The notes below the pieces were generated by a model that saw nothing but the letters and a program-made list of their open reading frames with translations, searched no databases and was not told the origin of the DNA. Of a stretch of DNA of 64,000 nucleotides, positions 48,301 through 59,500 are shown one piece after another (the stretch's first letter is position 1; every line of letters begins with the position of its first letter). The stretch is taken from assembly GCA_020631395.1 (NCBI GenBank), contig JAHDHI010000008.1:1-64000 (forward strand). The letters run 5' to 3'. The translations under genes were made by a program, and so were the position numbers. Source of the DNA: Bizionia sp. GTDB lineage: Bacteria; Bacteroidota; Bacteroidia; Flavobacteriales; Flavobacteriaceae.

Positions 48301-50537
48301 CTTCCAGTCGTTGGGACATAGATGCATATTATTCGGCAACGAAGGAACAAGGAAAGAGTTATAGCAAATGGGGCGCTTTCTTGGACAATATCGAAGATTT
48401 CGATCCAGAATACTTCAAGATACCAGAAGCATTGGCTAGTCAATTGGACCCATTGGAAAGACAATGGTTGGAAGTAAGTGCAGAAGCCATCGAAGATGCA
48501 GGATATGATAAAAAAGCATTATGGGGGAAATCTGTAGGAGTATATGCAGGAGCACGAGTAGGTAACTTCAAACATAAGTTAACAGATTTACATAAGGATT
48601 TTATTGTAGGGACGGGACAAAACTTCATTACTGCACATTTGGCGCACATCTATAACTTGAAAGGGCCAAACATGGTCATTGATACCGCATGTAGTAGCTC
48701 GCTCACGGCAATGGATTTGGCGGTAAAAAGCTTGAGACAAGGAGAAACAGAGATGGCTTTGGCAGGAGGAGTGGATATCTTGTTGGATGAAGGACATTTT
48801 GTAGGATTGAGCATAGCTGAGGTTTTGTCGAAAGATGGAAGAACAAAGGCATTTGATGAAAAAGCAGATGGTACAGGATTGGGAGAAGGCTGCGGGGTAC
48901 TCCTGTTAAAAAGATTGAAAGATGCCATAGCCGATGGAGATAAGATATATAGTGTCATAGAAGGTACCGCAGTAAATAACGATGGTAGCACAATGGGAAT
49001 AACGACTCCGAATCCCAAGGCACAACAAGAACTTTTGGAAATAGCGATAGAAAACGGACAAATAGACCGTTCAACGATAAGTTACATAGAAGCACATGGA
49101 ACGGGAACTTTGATAGGGGACCCGATAGAACTCAAGGGAATAACGACGGTATTGTCAAAAAGTAATGCGAAAGATCAAAAATGTGCCGTAGGAAGTGTAA
49201 AGACGAACATAGGGCATTTAATGAGTGCTGCAGGAGTCGCTGGTGTAATAAAGGCAGCTTTATCTGTTAGTGCAGGGCAATTGCCTCCGACATTGAATTG
49301 TGATACTCCGAACCCAAGATTCGATTTCTCCAACTCACCTGTATATCCAGTGAGGACATTGCAAGATTGGGAAGGTGTAAAAGGTATTAGAAGAGCCGGA
49401 ATCAGTGCCTTTGGTCTAGGAGGAAACAATGCACATGTCATTCTTAGCAATGAAGGAATTCCAGAAAGCAACAAAATCAACAAGCCTTTCAATAAAACGA
49501 ACATTCAGTTCAATAGAAGACGTCACTGGCCAGAAACCAAAAAAGCAATAAAATCGGAAATAAGTACGAAAACTGTGAAAGAGACACCAATTGTAGATAA
49601 AAACAAAGATGTTTCAGCCAAAAGCATGGCAGCGTACTTTGCCATGAGCAAGAAAAAAGAAGGTGCCGAGTGGACTTTTACATTGGACATGGACAACGAG
49701 CATTACGTATTGAGGGATCATAGGGTTCACGGAGTAAGCATTGTTCCAGGTGTTACCTATTTGGATTTGATACTGCGTTGTAGCAAAGAGCTGTTCGGAA
49801 AGACATTCGAGTTGAGCCGTATCATATTTACTGAACCATTGGCAACAGACGAGACATACGATCGAAGGGTAGAAGTAAGGTTTAGAAAAGGAAAGCATTC
49901 GATAAGCGAGGTCATGGTACGTTCTCGAAGATTGAACCATGATGGGGATACATATGGAGAATGGAATGAACATGTACACTGTAGATTAAATGCAACGACG
50001 GATGAAACACGATCTCAATTGGACATACAAGGGTTTAAAGCGGCAAGCGATAGACAAATAGACATGTCCGATGTCTATAAATCTGCAAGGTCGGTAGATA
50101 TAGTGCATGGAGTATTCATGGAAACACTTGGAGTGGTCTATCAAAAAGAAAGAGAAGAATTGATGCAACTGCATTTAAGTGATCTGTCGACATCTTATTT
50201 GGATCGTTTTTACCTTAGTCCAGCCTTTTTGGATGGTGCAACATTCTCAGGAAGCTCTTTTCATGCGATATCCAAAAACCAAGTATCCTATATCCCGTTT
50301 TCAATTGAACGGTTTAGGGCATATGCTGCATTGCCTTCTACGATTTATGTATATAGTAAGCACACGGAGGAAAAATATGATAAACCTTCAGAAGTCATTA
50401 AAAGTGACATAAGCATCTACGACGAAAGTGGGGCGTTGCTAGTCGAGTTTAAAAATCTAGCCATTAAACGCATCCGTCACGCAGGTTTAATAACAAGCCT
50501 ATTGCAAGAAAATAAAGACAATGTACTTCAAGCGTAA
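42306..50537 (+). CDS. Trans-AT PKS: KS-ACP-KS-KR-ACP-KS-DH
   Basis: 2743 aa, no AT domain. KS3 starts at about residue 15: Cys171 in NTSCSSG, His311 in EAHAASS (GTGT lost), His356 in NIGHMHA; flanking region ends LPCYPFKLQDYW. ACP: Ser689 (GFNSV). KS4 from about 785: Cys953 (DTACSSS), His1088 (EAHGTGT), His1135 (NIGHLEP), all canonical; LPTYPFARQRYW. KR about 1570-1760: GGTRGLG, Tyr1740 in QCDYAMCNAY. ACP: Ser1881 (GVDSI). KS5 from about 1963: Cys2129, His2264, His2304, with a distinct GTGQNFITAHLAH signature. DH about 2440-2740: His2472 in DHRVHGVSIVPG (HxxxGxxxxP intact), Asp2643 in LDGATF where the usual Q/H at +4 is Phe. It ends without an ACP; the next gene begins with two. Confidence 0.94.
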   Translation: MSQKEENNNAPNKKSIAIIGMSGVFPESDSVEHFWEKLENQESLIKDIPDDHDPKASLQAKRGAFVENLQGFDAKLFHIIGKEAKYMTPQQRKLLMSVWHLFEDACILPSSLKNKKVAVIVGKEVNPYMEYLTKAPVTAYSCLGMAQTYLPNRISNYFNLKGPSYCINTSCSSGLTALHHGKKMLQSGEVDYAIVAGVSLIYGEEWTRSFFGGSQSMGLMSTTEDGGSPFQEKASGFTPSEGVVSLLLRRSNEAIDDKDNIHAYVLGSESSHVGGNGNIAFPDSGQQSKTIVAAYEDAKIDPATVTHIEAHAASSILADSQEIKAFKLADRHFGKALDKETAKPCKISSLKPNIGHMHAASGLASVIRLIYSFKNQKKLGIKNFEALSKEIKLEKTRYYISAETEEWPRLIDDKKQEIPRRGAVNNSGGGGNVIHAILEEYIPGKEDVLAERPKEGVYFLALSCTEPTQFVPYAERIKNFLEKNKDCDEQQLEYQYLASRKELNQRIVFRYKNIEDLIGKLTKFTQSEGKRGYYVNGNHKEELSLNEIFLKNGKVVEFLNDLNENQDKSFLFDLWAKGYEAPIHKYYEKVSMPKLSLPCYPFKLQDYWLDVYAGKEMDVEETTNDTMVETEIKPKMEETEDVERGGILESTVLQKEVEGFLLKTVSELLDVSVDNISIEEEIGDYGFNSVGLTEFANVLSENYDIKVMPTLFYNYPTIQKLTDFLIEEYGEALAKKHKVAVKNTMAAAVEQTAESTSIKDVKKAFAACKKESCAVRALAKKSNEPIAIIGMSGRFPGSPNVNAFWENIKANKDLVTEIPKDRWNWKDYYGETADEKRKTTAKWGGFIEDIDKFDPLHFSISPKEAELMDPQHRLAIEEAYHALEDAGLNPKSLSGTDTGVFVGSYFDDYATMIDRSRITDSQVITGLSQSMVANRISYLLDLHGPSETIDTACSSSLVAIKRGIEKIQKGDCNVVIAGGVSLVLMPDLLFPLSQAGFLSKEGRCKTFDQSANGYVRGEGVGMVVLKRLSQAKADGDQIHAVIRGASENHGGKANTLTSPNPNAQKDLLIKAYKSAKVDPSQVGYIEAHGTGTPLGDPIETEGLKLAFKALYKDYKKNFPTTPHIRLGSVKTNIGHLEPAAGIAGIIKVVQSLKHKTIPGNPHLKQPNEYLDLENSPFQLQRETTHWHSESGQSRVAGISSFGAGGSNAHIVLEEYMEEDKPYEGRGTTVVVLSAKNKARLKQQVQNLLDHINENTSESVYDIAYTLQMGREAMEERLAISINDLQELKAALENYMKGQVDGFLQGNTRKSNTSVDNRQLQMAIRGLDMKMLAEYWTKGVSIDWKQLYDMRNLPKVVSLPTYPFARQRYWIPESTKGMVEQPKEVLESSEPNKTIELYRETWNETNMSSKSFPEGLVLILNGNGENRMLVSVLKERINQAMIVTPLELDDISFKAIRTVIDLGVTSTMDYAWVEILQKVIDVSKQEKINLVQVSREGKKAIGKGLYQTLGAEYGKVSSISLELDETTTVDSDVEAIMGILSNVTNNVRIRFKKGKWEIPSLKPITLNTKVNIAGPILITGGTRGLGMAYAKHLAKNHQVKQLVLLGRQEFPPREEWDIYIKEENVLTQKIKDMLYLESCGAQVKLISPSLIDKQALEESLSQIKEEWGSIKGLVHCAGLVDMETPAFIRKPIETIKKLQEPKVLGLDNLYDVLKAHNVDFGILFSSISALVPHLGAGQCDYAMCNAYLESFATVHHKEGYRSIQWPSWKETGMGEVTEGIYRDLGLLSLTNEEGAKIIDQVIGLKKEDGIPTIAPMVYDEREFSVENLLEIPKQTIQASVEVTKTDSSEVSTWVTIQISEALKLPADIMELDIPFQEYGVDSILLADLVKQLEKQLGGNVSLSPSIILEHPTVGMLSEYLTTHYNDALSNVLNKKVTSKNDVIPTEKKITANVISESIQKRNPNEPIAIVGMACHFPDANNVGDYWDNLESGKDSIKEVPSSRWDIDAYYSATKEQGKSYSKWGAFLDNIEDFDPEYFKIPEALASQLDPLERQWLEVSAEAIEDAGYDKKALWGKSVGVYAGARVGNFKHKLTDLHKDFIVGTGQNFITAHLAHIYNLKGPNMVIDTACSSSLTAMDLAVKSLRQGETEMALAGGVDILLDEGHFVGLSIAEVLSKDGRTKAFDEKADGTGLGEGCGVLLLKRLKDAIADGDKIYSVIEGTAVNNDGSTMGITTPNPKAQQELLEIAIENGQIDRSTISYIEAHGTGTLIGDPIELKGITTVLSKSNAKDQKCAVGSVKTNIGHLMSAAGVAGVIKAALSVSAGQLPPTLNCDTPNPRFDFSNSPVYPVRTLQDWEGVKGIRRAGISAFGLGGNNAHVILSNEGIPESNKINKPFNKTNIQFNRRRHWPETKKAIKSEISTKTVKETPIVDKNKDVSAKSMAAYFAMSKKKEGAEWTFTLDMDNEHYVLRDHRVHGVSIVPGVTYLDLILRCSKELFGKTFELSRIIFTEPLATDETYDRRVEVRFRKGKHSISEVMVRSRRLNHDGDTYGEWNEHVHCRLNATTDETRSQLDIQGFKAASDRQIDMSDVYKSARSVDIVHGVFMETLGVVYQKEREELMQLHLSDLSTSYLDRFYLSPAFLDGATFSGSSFHAISKNQVSYIPFSIERFRAYAALPSTIYVYSKHTEEKYDKPSEVIKSDISIYDESGALLVEFKNLAIKRIRHAGLITSLLQENKDNVLQA

Positions 50538-50576
50538 TTCATAACGCAAACAAGAACAATTAAAACATAGACTATT

Positions 50577-53500
50577 ATGAGTTCAAATGGTATGAATATA
50601 GCCAGAACAATAAAAGAAAGCATTCATGTTTACTTACAAGGATTGGCAGCTACTGCATTGGGAAAATCAGCAGACGCAATAGATGTGACTGCAGGTTTTT
50701 TCGATTTGGGAATGGATTCCAAGATGACGATGCAACTGGTAAGTGCTTTAGAAGATAAAGTAGGTCACGAATTGTATCCAACCTTATTGTTCGAATATCA
50801 AAGCATTGAAGACTTGGGAACCTATTTGTTGGAAAATGACAAGCAAGTGTTTTCCAGCATGGAACAGGATCACTCACAAGAGATAGAAGAGGAGAATGAA
50901 GTTATTACATCCAAAGAAGATGCTAATGCGATGAGTGTAAAACCTGAAAGCATCCATGGTTATTTGCAAGAATTGGCAGCTATTGCATTGGGGAAATCAG
51001 CAGACGCAATAGATGTGACTGCAGGTTTTTTCGATTTGGGGATGGATTCCAAGATGACAATGCAACTGGTAAGTACCTTGGAAGATAAAGTGGGGCACGA
51101 ACTGTATCCAACCCTTTTGTTCGAATATCAAAACATCGAAGATCTCAGTACATATCTGTTTGAAAATGACAAAGAAGCATTTGCCCAAGCAGGAAAGGGT
51201 AAAACAATGGCAAAGATTTTGGGAACAACAAGAAAAGCGTATTCTAAAAACAGTGCTGAAAAAGAACACGAGAACATTGAAACCACGACAATTTTTGATG
51301 AAGTATCCAATGAAGATGACATTTGGGGGGATACCCCAGTTTCTACAAATGTAGCTAAAGATAGGTCGGGAATTGATAATGGAATATCAAAGGAAAACGA
51401 TGCCATAGCAATTGTTGGAATTAGCGGTCGTTATCCTGGAGCAAATACAATATTAGAATTCTGGGATAATTTAAAAACTGGTAAAGATTGCATTTCGGCA
51501 ATGCCCAAAGATAGATGGGATAAAAATGCAAGATATCCAGAAGAGCTGCTAACTGGAAAATGGGGAGGGTTTATTGATGATGTAGATAAATTTGATCCAT
51601 TGCACTTTAAAATAGCACCAGCAGAAGCAGAATACATGGATCCACAAGTGCGATTGTTTTTAGAAGAAAGTTGGAAGACCTTCGAAGATGCAGGTTTTTG
51701 TTTGTCGACCTCAAAAGATAAAAACATTGGAGTGTTTGTTGGATCAATGTTCAACTCGTATCCTTCAGCAGCAAAAAACAAATCTACTACGGACAAGCTG
51801 TCATTCAATACAGGATGGACCATTGCAAACAGAGTATCCTATCATTTGGGGCTAACAGGTCCAAGCATGCATGTCAATACAGCATGTTCCTCTTCATTGA
51901 CAGCAGTGATAGAGGCTTGCCAAAGCATCAAAAGCGGAATGTGTTCATCGGCAATAGCAGGAGGAGTCAATTTAAGTTTAGATGCTTTGAAATGGGAGCA
52001 TTTACAAGAATTTGGACTTTTGGGAAGTAAGACGACCAGTAGAAGTTTTGCTGAAGGTGATGGTTATTTGCCAGGTGAAGGAGTAGGTGCCGTATTGCTA
52101 AAACCACTATCCAAGGCAGAACAGGATGGGGATCGTATTTATGGAGTCATCAAAGGAGGAAATCTAAATCACAATGGAGCAGGAAACGGTTTTACCGTAC
52201 CAAACCTCAAGGCGCAAGCTGCTTTGATTAAGGAATCTTTGGAAAGATCTGGAATAGATGCAGAAGACATTAGCTATGTTGAGGCGGCTGCCAATGGTTC
52301 GGCTATGGGAGATCCCATAGAGATCACAGCACTATCTCATTTGTTTTCCAATGACAAAAAGAAAGTAGCAATGGGTTCCGTGAAATCTCAAATTGGACAT
52401 TTGGAATCTGCATCTGGAATTTCACAACTAACAAAAGTTTTGCTACAACTAAAGCATAAGACTTTGGTTCCTGGAATAAAGACACAAATTTTAAATCCTA
52501 ATCTTGGATTGAATAGAACCTCTTTGGAAATCAATGAAGATTTGAAAGAATGGGAAGCAACAGGGGCCAGATTGGCAATGGTAAATAATTTTGGAGCAGG
52601 AGGTGCCAATGCACATGTAGTAGTTGAAGAATACAATCAGACACAAAAAAAATACATAGGCAAGGAACCGGCAATAGTACTACTTTCAGCAAAGAACAAA
52701 GATCGATTGAAGGAACAGGTAGACAATTTGTACGATTACTTGGAAGACAATGTGAATACCAATTTATATGATCTAGCCTATACATTGCAAATAGGTAGGG
52801 AACCCATGGAAGAGCGATTCGTGACCATGGTAAATACCATTAGTGAATTAAAAGAAGTATTGGCTAGTTTTCAAAGAGGAGAAACAACCAGTTGTCTGGT
52901 AGGAAACGTTCAGAATGGAAAAAGCGACTTCATACTAAAAGGAAATGCAGGCAAGGCATATATGGAAGTAGCCATAAGGGACAAAGAAATAGAATCCTTG
53001 ATGCAGTTGTGGATAAAAGGAGTAACCTTGGATTGGAGCTTGATTTACGACAACGACAACCGACCCAATAAAATAAGCTTGCCTAATTATCCTTTTGCAA
53101 AGGAAAGCTATTGGATCCCAGAATTAGACGAGAACACTGCCAGCACCGAAAAATTGCACCCATTGCTACATCGCAATGAGTCAGATTTTTCCGAGCAGAA
53201 ATATGAAAGTGTCTTTACTGGAAAAGAGCGCTTTTTAAGGAATCATATAACTGAAGACAAGAAAATACTCCCAGAGGTAGTTTACATCGAATTGGCAAGA
53301 GAAGCCGGTAAGAGAAGCCTCCATAAGAACATTACCCAATTAAAAGATGTGTCTTGGCCCAATCCAATAAGCGTAAACGGGAAACCCAAGCAAATACACA
53401 TTAGTTTATTTGAGGATGCAGATGAAATAAACTATGAAATCTATAGCCTTTCCAACATGCAGGAGAATGAAGAGATCATTCATGGAAAAGGGAAGTTGGG

Positions 53501-56500
53501 AACAGAAACTTTAAACCAACCAAGTCCAGTAGATGTATTTTCAATTAAAAGCCAATTGCCAAATCATAAAGACAAGGAAACATGCCTTTCTCTATTCAAA
53601 GCTCTTGGATTGAGCTATGGAACAGGAGTTTTAGGGATAGAATCTCTTTACTCTGGAGAAGATCAAGCTTTGGTTGACATTACGATTTCAAGGGAAAACT
53701 CATATAGTGTACAATTAGGCGTTTTAGACAGTGCAATACAAGCTTGTTTGAGTTTGGCCTTCAATCCAGGGAAGGTTTCACTAAATATGCCGTTCAGCAT
53801 AAAAGGAGTCAATGTCTATGGAGATGTCAATGCCGTAAACTGGTGCCATATCCGTAAACTGAATGAAAATGAAAATAAGGGAGTTTACGCAATCGACTTA
53901 TTGTCTAAAACGGGAGAAGTAGTATTGAGGTTGGAAGATTTTACCATTCAAAAGATCACAAGCTCCAATAATATGGAAAACACAGGAGTATCAACTACTG
54001 TTGGATTGCACACCTATCAAAGTTTTTGGAAACCAGAAAGACCAAATGTCAAATTAGAAGCAGATTCGACCACTGCAACCGTATTGTTGGCAGGAGGCAA
54101 TGCTACTTTGGCAGAAAGGTTAAAAGACATATTGGAACTGGATGTACTTGCAATAAGTGAAAATACAGAGATAGAGTATTACAATGAAATTCAACACATT
54201 GCAAAATCTAAATTAAAGGAAAAAGAAAAGACTCACATAATCGTATTATATGCAAATCGAAACCATGTGGATTATGGGTTTGTTAGCGGCCTTTTGAAAA
54301 CGGTACATATGGAAAGTCCTAAGGTAACGGGTAAGACAGTAGGGGTTGAAGACTTGTCCATTGCCGATTTGGATGTTTTGGTAGATGTCATTAGAAAAGA
54401 AAAAGAAGACTTTTCAATAGAAGTGCGTTACAATGGAGCGGAAAGAGAAGTAAAGAAAATAATGCCAACGGCACGAAGATTGGAAAACAATGCAGGCATA
54501 AAAGAAGGAGGTGTCTATCTAATTACTGGAGGCACAGGAGGATTGGGGCTCATTTTTGCAGAGCACATATCGAAAACGAAAGGCACGAAACTGATACTGA
54601 CGGGAAGAAGTGAAAAATGCAAATTGAACGCAGAAGCGTTACAAGCCGTCAATGCTATATATCATAGTTGTGATGTCAATAGTGAAGCAGCTGTACAAGA
54701 GTTGATTGACAAGGTGGTGGATGCCTTTGGGACCATAGATGGCATAATTCACGGCGCTGGAATAATTAGAGACAACTTTTTGGTGCAAAAGACAAAAGAA
54801 GAAGCTACCGAAGTCTTGCTTCCAAAAATCAATGGAGTCAAAAACTTGGATCAAGCAACGAAAAATCTTGATTTGGACTTTATAATGTACTGTGCAAGCC
54901 TATCCGGTGTTTTGGGTAACGTTGGTCAAGCAGATTATTCGAGCGCGAATGCTTGGATGGACAATTATGCCCAGTACCGCAATGAGCTCAAGGATCAAGG
55001 AAAAAGAAAGGGACATGCTTTAAGCATAGATTGGCCATTATGGGAAAGTGGAGGAATGCAAATAGATGAAACCACTAAAAGATATTTGAACGATAAATGG
55101 GGGATGCAACCATTACCTACTGCAGAAGGTATCTTTGCTTTTGAGACATTCTTGCATAACAATGTGACACAGGGAGTTGTAGCCTATGGTATGGCCAATA
55201 AGATAGAGCCCAAGTTGAAGGTAGAACGAAAAGTGATCCTCGATGTACCTGAGAATAAGGTGACGATAGACAAGGATGTGTTGAAGGTCAAGGTCGTAAC
55301 CGATGTGACTAAACGCATCGCATCCATTTTAAAGTTGGATGAGTCCCGTTTGGACAAGGATACCAACTTTAGTGATTATGGCGTAGAATCTGCGATGGTA
55401 ACAATCTTTTCCAAAACATTGAATGATTACTATGAAGGATTGGAAATATTGCCAATTGCATTTGTGAACAATCCAACAATAAATGAATTGGTGACTTTTC
55501 TGATGGAAGAACATACGGAAATCATAATTCGTAAAGGTCAAGGAACCATCATTTCCAAAGAGGAAACAAAGACTGGTGTTGTGTTGGAGCCAACAACTTC
55601 GGTAACCTCAAACAAGCGTAAAAAACGTTTTTCCCAAGCAAGGGCAAAGCAATCTGACATAACAAGTGAAGCAGTCGCCATTGTAGGAATGAGTGGACGT
55701 TTCAGCACCATTGATACTGAAGAGGAGCTTTGGAGCAATACAACATCCAATGTTGCATTGCAATTGGATGGTATGACAGAGACATCAACAGATTTGACAT
55801 TTGGTCATTTAGATATAAAAGATAACGGGTTAGGATGGCCAATATTGAACATCAGCCCGAAGGAAGCTTCACAAATGTCAATTCAAGAGCAGTTGATCTT
55901 TGAAGAATTGTCCAAGACAATGGAGAATTATGGAATAGATAGAAAGGATTTGTCTTCAAATGCAACAGGTGTATTCATAGCAGCTCAAGAAATTTATGGA
56001 AGTAAGAACGAAATAAAGGGTGGCCAACACACTTTGGCATATTTGATTCCTAATAAGATCTCCTATTATTTAAATCTAAAAGGACCAAGCGAAATTGTAA
56101 ATGCCTATTGCACCAGTAGCTATGTTGCCATACATAAGGCAATACAAAGCATTGTGAATGGAGAGTGCAAGCAAGCCATTGTCGGAGGTGTGAATTTGGT
56201 GTCTCCAGAAGAAATGTCCAGGGCAGTAGCCTCGGATTTTGGAGGTTTGTTCAGTAAGAAGGGAGATACCCGAAGTTTTTCTGAAGATGCTGAGGGTTTT
56301 GTCCGTAGCGAAGGAGCAGGAGTGATTATAATCAAACCATTGGAGCAATCTGAAAAGGACAAGAATAGGATTTTAGGGCTAATAAAAGGAAGTTCGGTAT
56401 ATCACGGAGGGAAAGGGTTTTCCATAGAAGCTCCGAATGCAAGAGGAATAAAAAAAGCCATAGAAGACAGTATTTTGAAATCTAAAGTGTCAATAGACAC

Positions 56501-59500
56501 AATAGATTATGTCGAGGCGCATGGCATAGCCAATCGCATGGCAGATGCAATCGAGTTGGGAGCCATAGATGCAGTTTACAGGAAGTATTCGAAGAATCCT
56601 AATAAGAAATGGCATGTCGGGACATCCAAACCAGTAGTTGGACATTCGGAATTGGCCTCAGGAATGGCTTCTTTGATCAAGGTATTGAAAGCCTTTGAAC
56701 ATAAGACAATGCCAGGGATAGCAGGGTTGGATAAGGTAAACTCAGAATTGGACCCAAATCACTCTTTGGTATTGACTAAAGAATCGTGTCATTGGCAAAA
56801 TGGAACGCATCCAAGACGTGCAGGCTTGAATAGTTATGCAGTTGGAGGTGTAAATGCTCATCTTATCTTAGAAGAATATCCTAATAAGGAGATGGATGAA
56901 GGCCCAATCAAGCACAAAGAGAACGAGGAGATTGAAGAAGACAAGGAAATAGTTGTAATTGACAATGCAATAGAAGCAAAGCAAGAAACGATAAGGGATA
57001 CCATAGAAGGAATTTCCAATGAAATCTTTCAAATAGCAAAAGAGGACTTCGACGAAACACTATCGCCAATAGATTATGATTTTGATTCCATAAAGGTAAT
57101 CGAATTCGTAAATCGCATCAATGAGCATTTCAAGGTAGATGTCAAAATGGGACAGATTCTTGGAGTCGACGATTTCAAATCAATGTATGATGCTTTCGAA
57201 ACCATAGTGGGCAAGACATTGAGTACAAAAGACGACGATGAGGTTGTCGTAAAAGAGAACTTACCTATGGTTTACCCTTTGTCCGAAGGGCAAAAAGGGC
57301 TTTGGTTCCTTCAAAATGCAAATCCTGAATCAACGGAATACAATGTTCCTTTGGCTTTTAGTGTAAATAGGCTGGTAGATACGACCATAATTTATAAAGC
57401 AGCCGAATTGCTTTTAGAGAAAGAACCGGTATTGAGGGTAGCATTTAAAGTCGATAATGGAAATGGAGAATTGATTCAGGAAATACAACCGGTATCTGGA
57501 TACTTGCAAGAGGATGATGAAATTTTGACAAAAGAGATAGGGCAAGAGTTTGAAACATTGCAAGCGATTCCTTTTGAGTTGTCAAAGACAGTTACGCGAT
57601 TACATATAAGACAAGATAAAGAGGCACAAAGAACATACATCCTCTTTGTAGTGCATCATATTGTATTTGATGGATCTTCTGTTGCTCCTTTCATAACAGG
57701 TTTTAAAGGACTATTAAAGCAATTGGAGTCTGGGGCGATTCCTGTAAAATTAGAGGAAGAGAGACCCTACTTTGAGTTCATAGATCAAGAAAACAGATAT
57801 TTGAAAAGCTTGGCAAGTATAGAAGACTTTGCTTTTTGGAGTAAGAAATTTGGTAACTCCATTGAAAAGGTGGAATTGCCATATGATATCATTGACAAAG
57901 GAAGTTTAAATCCATTAGATAAAGAAGGCGCATGTAGCATGGAGATTAACGGAGAGGCTTTAGTGCAATTAAAACATGCAGCGAAGTCTATGAAAGTTAA
58001 TCTTTCAGTATTTATGCTTTCAATGTTTAAAGTATTGCTTTACAAGATAACAAATGCAGAAGAGTTAATCGTTAAGCTGCCTACAGCTGGGAGACCTAAT
58101 GAAAAATATGATAACAGCATAGGTTATTACATAAATATGATGTTGGCTAAGACCGTAGTTTCCGGAGATGATGCGTTTTCGAATTTGGTAAATAAAGTAA
58201 AAGCAGAGTTTTTATCCAATATAGATTATGCAAAATATCCTTATCCTAAATTGTTGACGTCATTGGAAGCAACAAAAGGGAAAGGAGAATCACTTTTTCC
58301 AATAGTATACATATATCAAAACATCTTTGATAAGATATTGAAGCAAGACTCAAGTGATGACATAACATTGTTAGACTCTTTTAGGCAAGATGTAGTAGAT
58401 GAATATGTGCTGGAAATCATCGATTTGAAGGAGAGTTTAAAAGTAGAATTCAAATATAAGAAAGCACTTTTTAAAGAAGAGACCGTTAATGCCCATATCA
58501 ATTACTATCAGAATATAATAGAAGAGGTTATTGCCAATCCTGATCAAAAAGTTGATGATATGGCAATATTGTCCAAAGAAGAAGAACAAAGAATACTGGT
58601 AGATTTTAATGCTTCAGAATCCATATATCCAAAAAACAAATCTATTGTCGAGTTATTTGGAGATCAAGTAAAAGAAGATCCAAAAGCCATTGCGGTAGTC
58701 TTTGGAGAGGAAACAATAACATATGAAACATTAGAAGAACGAAGCAATCAATTAGCAACCTATTTGCAACAGCAAGGTGTAGGGCAAGAAACCTTGGTCG
58801 GCATATGTATGGATCGATCCATAGAAATGATGGTCGCCATATTGGGTGTCTTAAAGGCAGGTGGAGCTTATGTGCCCATTGATTCCGAATATCCAAAAGA
58901 CAGGATAAGTTATATGTTGGAAGATAGCATCGTTAACGGCAATGCTAAAAACGATGTGAGGATAATCCTTGTCCAAGAACATTTGAAAATGTCCATTCTG
59001 GATAAAATAGACGAAAGCATAACTGCAATTACACTACTTAAGCAATGGGATGAAAACAAAGACATCACATATGCAAAGGGGAATCTTGAAAGTAAAACGA
59101 CACCTAATAGCTTGGCATATGTGATTTATACCTCAGGGTCCACAGGGAATCCAAAAGGAGTGATGGTAGAGCATAAAAGCGTGGTGAGGTTGGTGAAGAA
59201 TCCAGACTATTACCGTTTTGACAAAGATGTTACAATATTGGCTACTGGTGCATTTTCATTTGATGCAACAATATTTGAATTTTTTGGGCCATTGTTAAAT
59301 GGAGGGAAGCTAATACTGACATCTCAAGACGTCCTATTGAATAATCAATCGTTGCTGGATACGATCAAGAAAAACAAAGTCGATGTCATGTGGTTTACCT
59401 CCAGTTGGTTAAATCAAATAGTTGACTCAAACATAGAAGTGTTTAAAACACTGAAAACCGTTTTGGTAGGAGGTGAACGCTTATCGCCAAAACACATAGG

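Noticed and set aside
33480-50537. AT domains hidden between KS and downstream domains
   Set aside because: The inter-domain stretches end in the YPF...YW motif but lack the GHSxG active-site motif and the length of an AT; they fit the trans-AT flanking region.
51160-52030. Short plus-strand frames at 51160-51354 and 51815-52030
   Set aside because: Both are out of frame with the continuous PKS-NRPS frame from 50577 and lack features.
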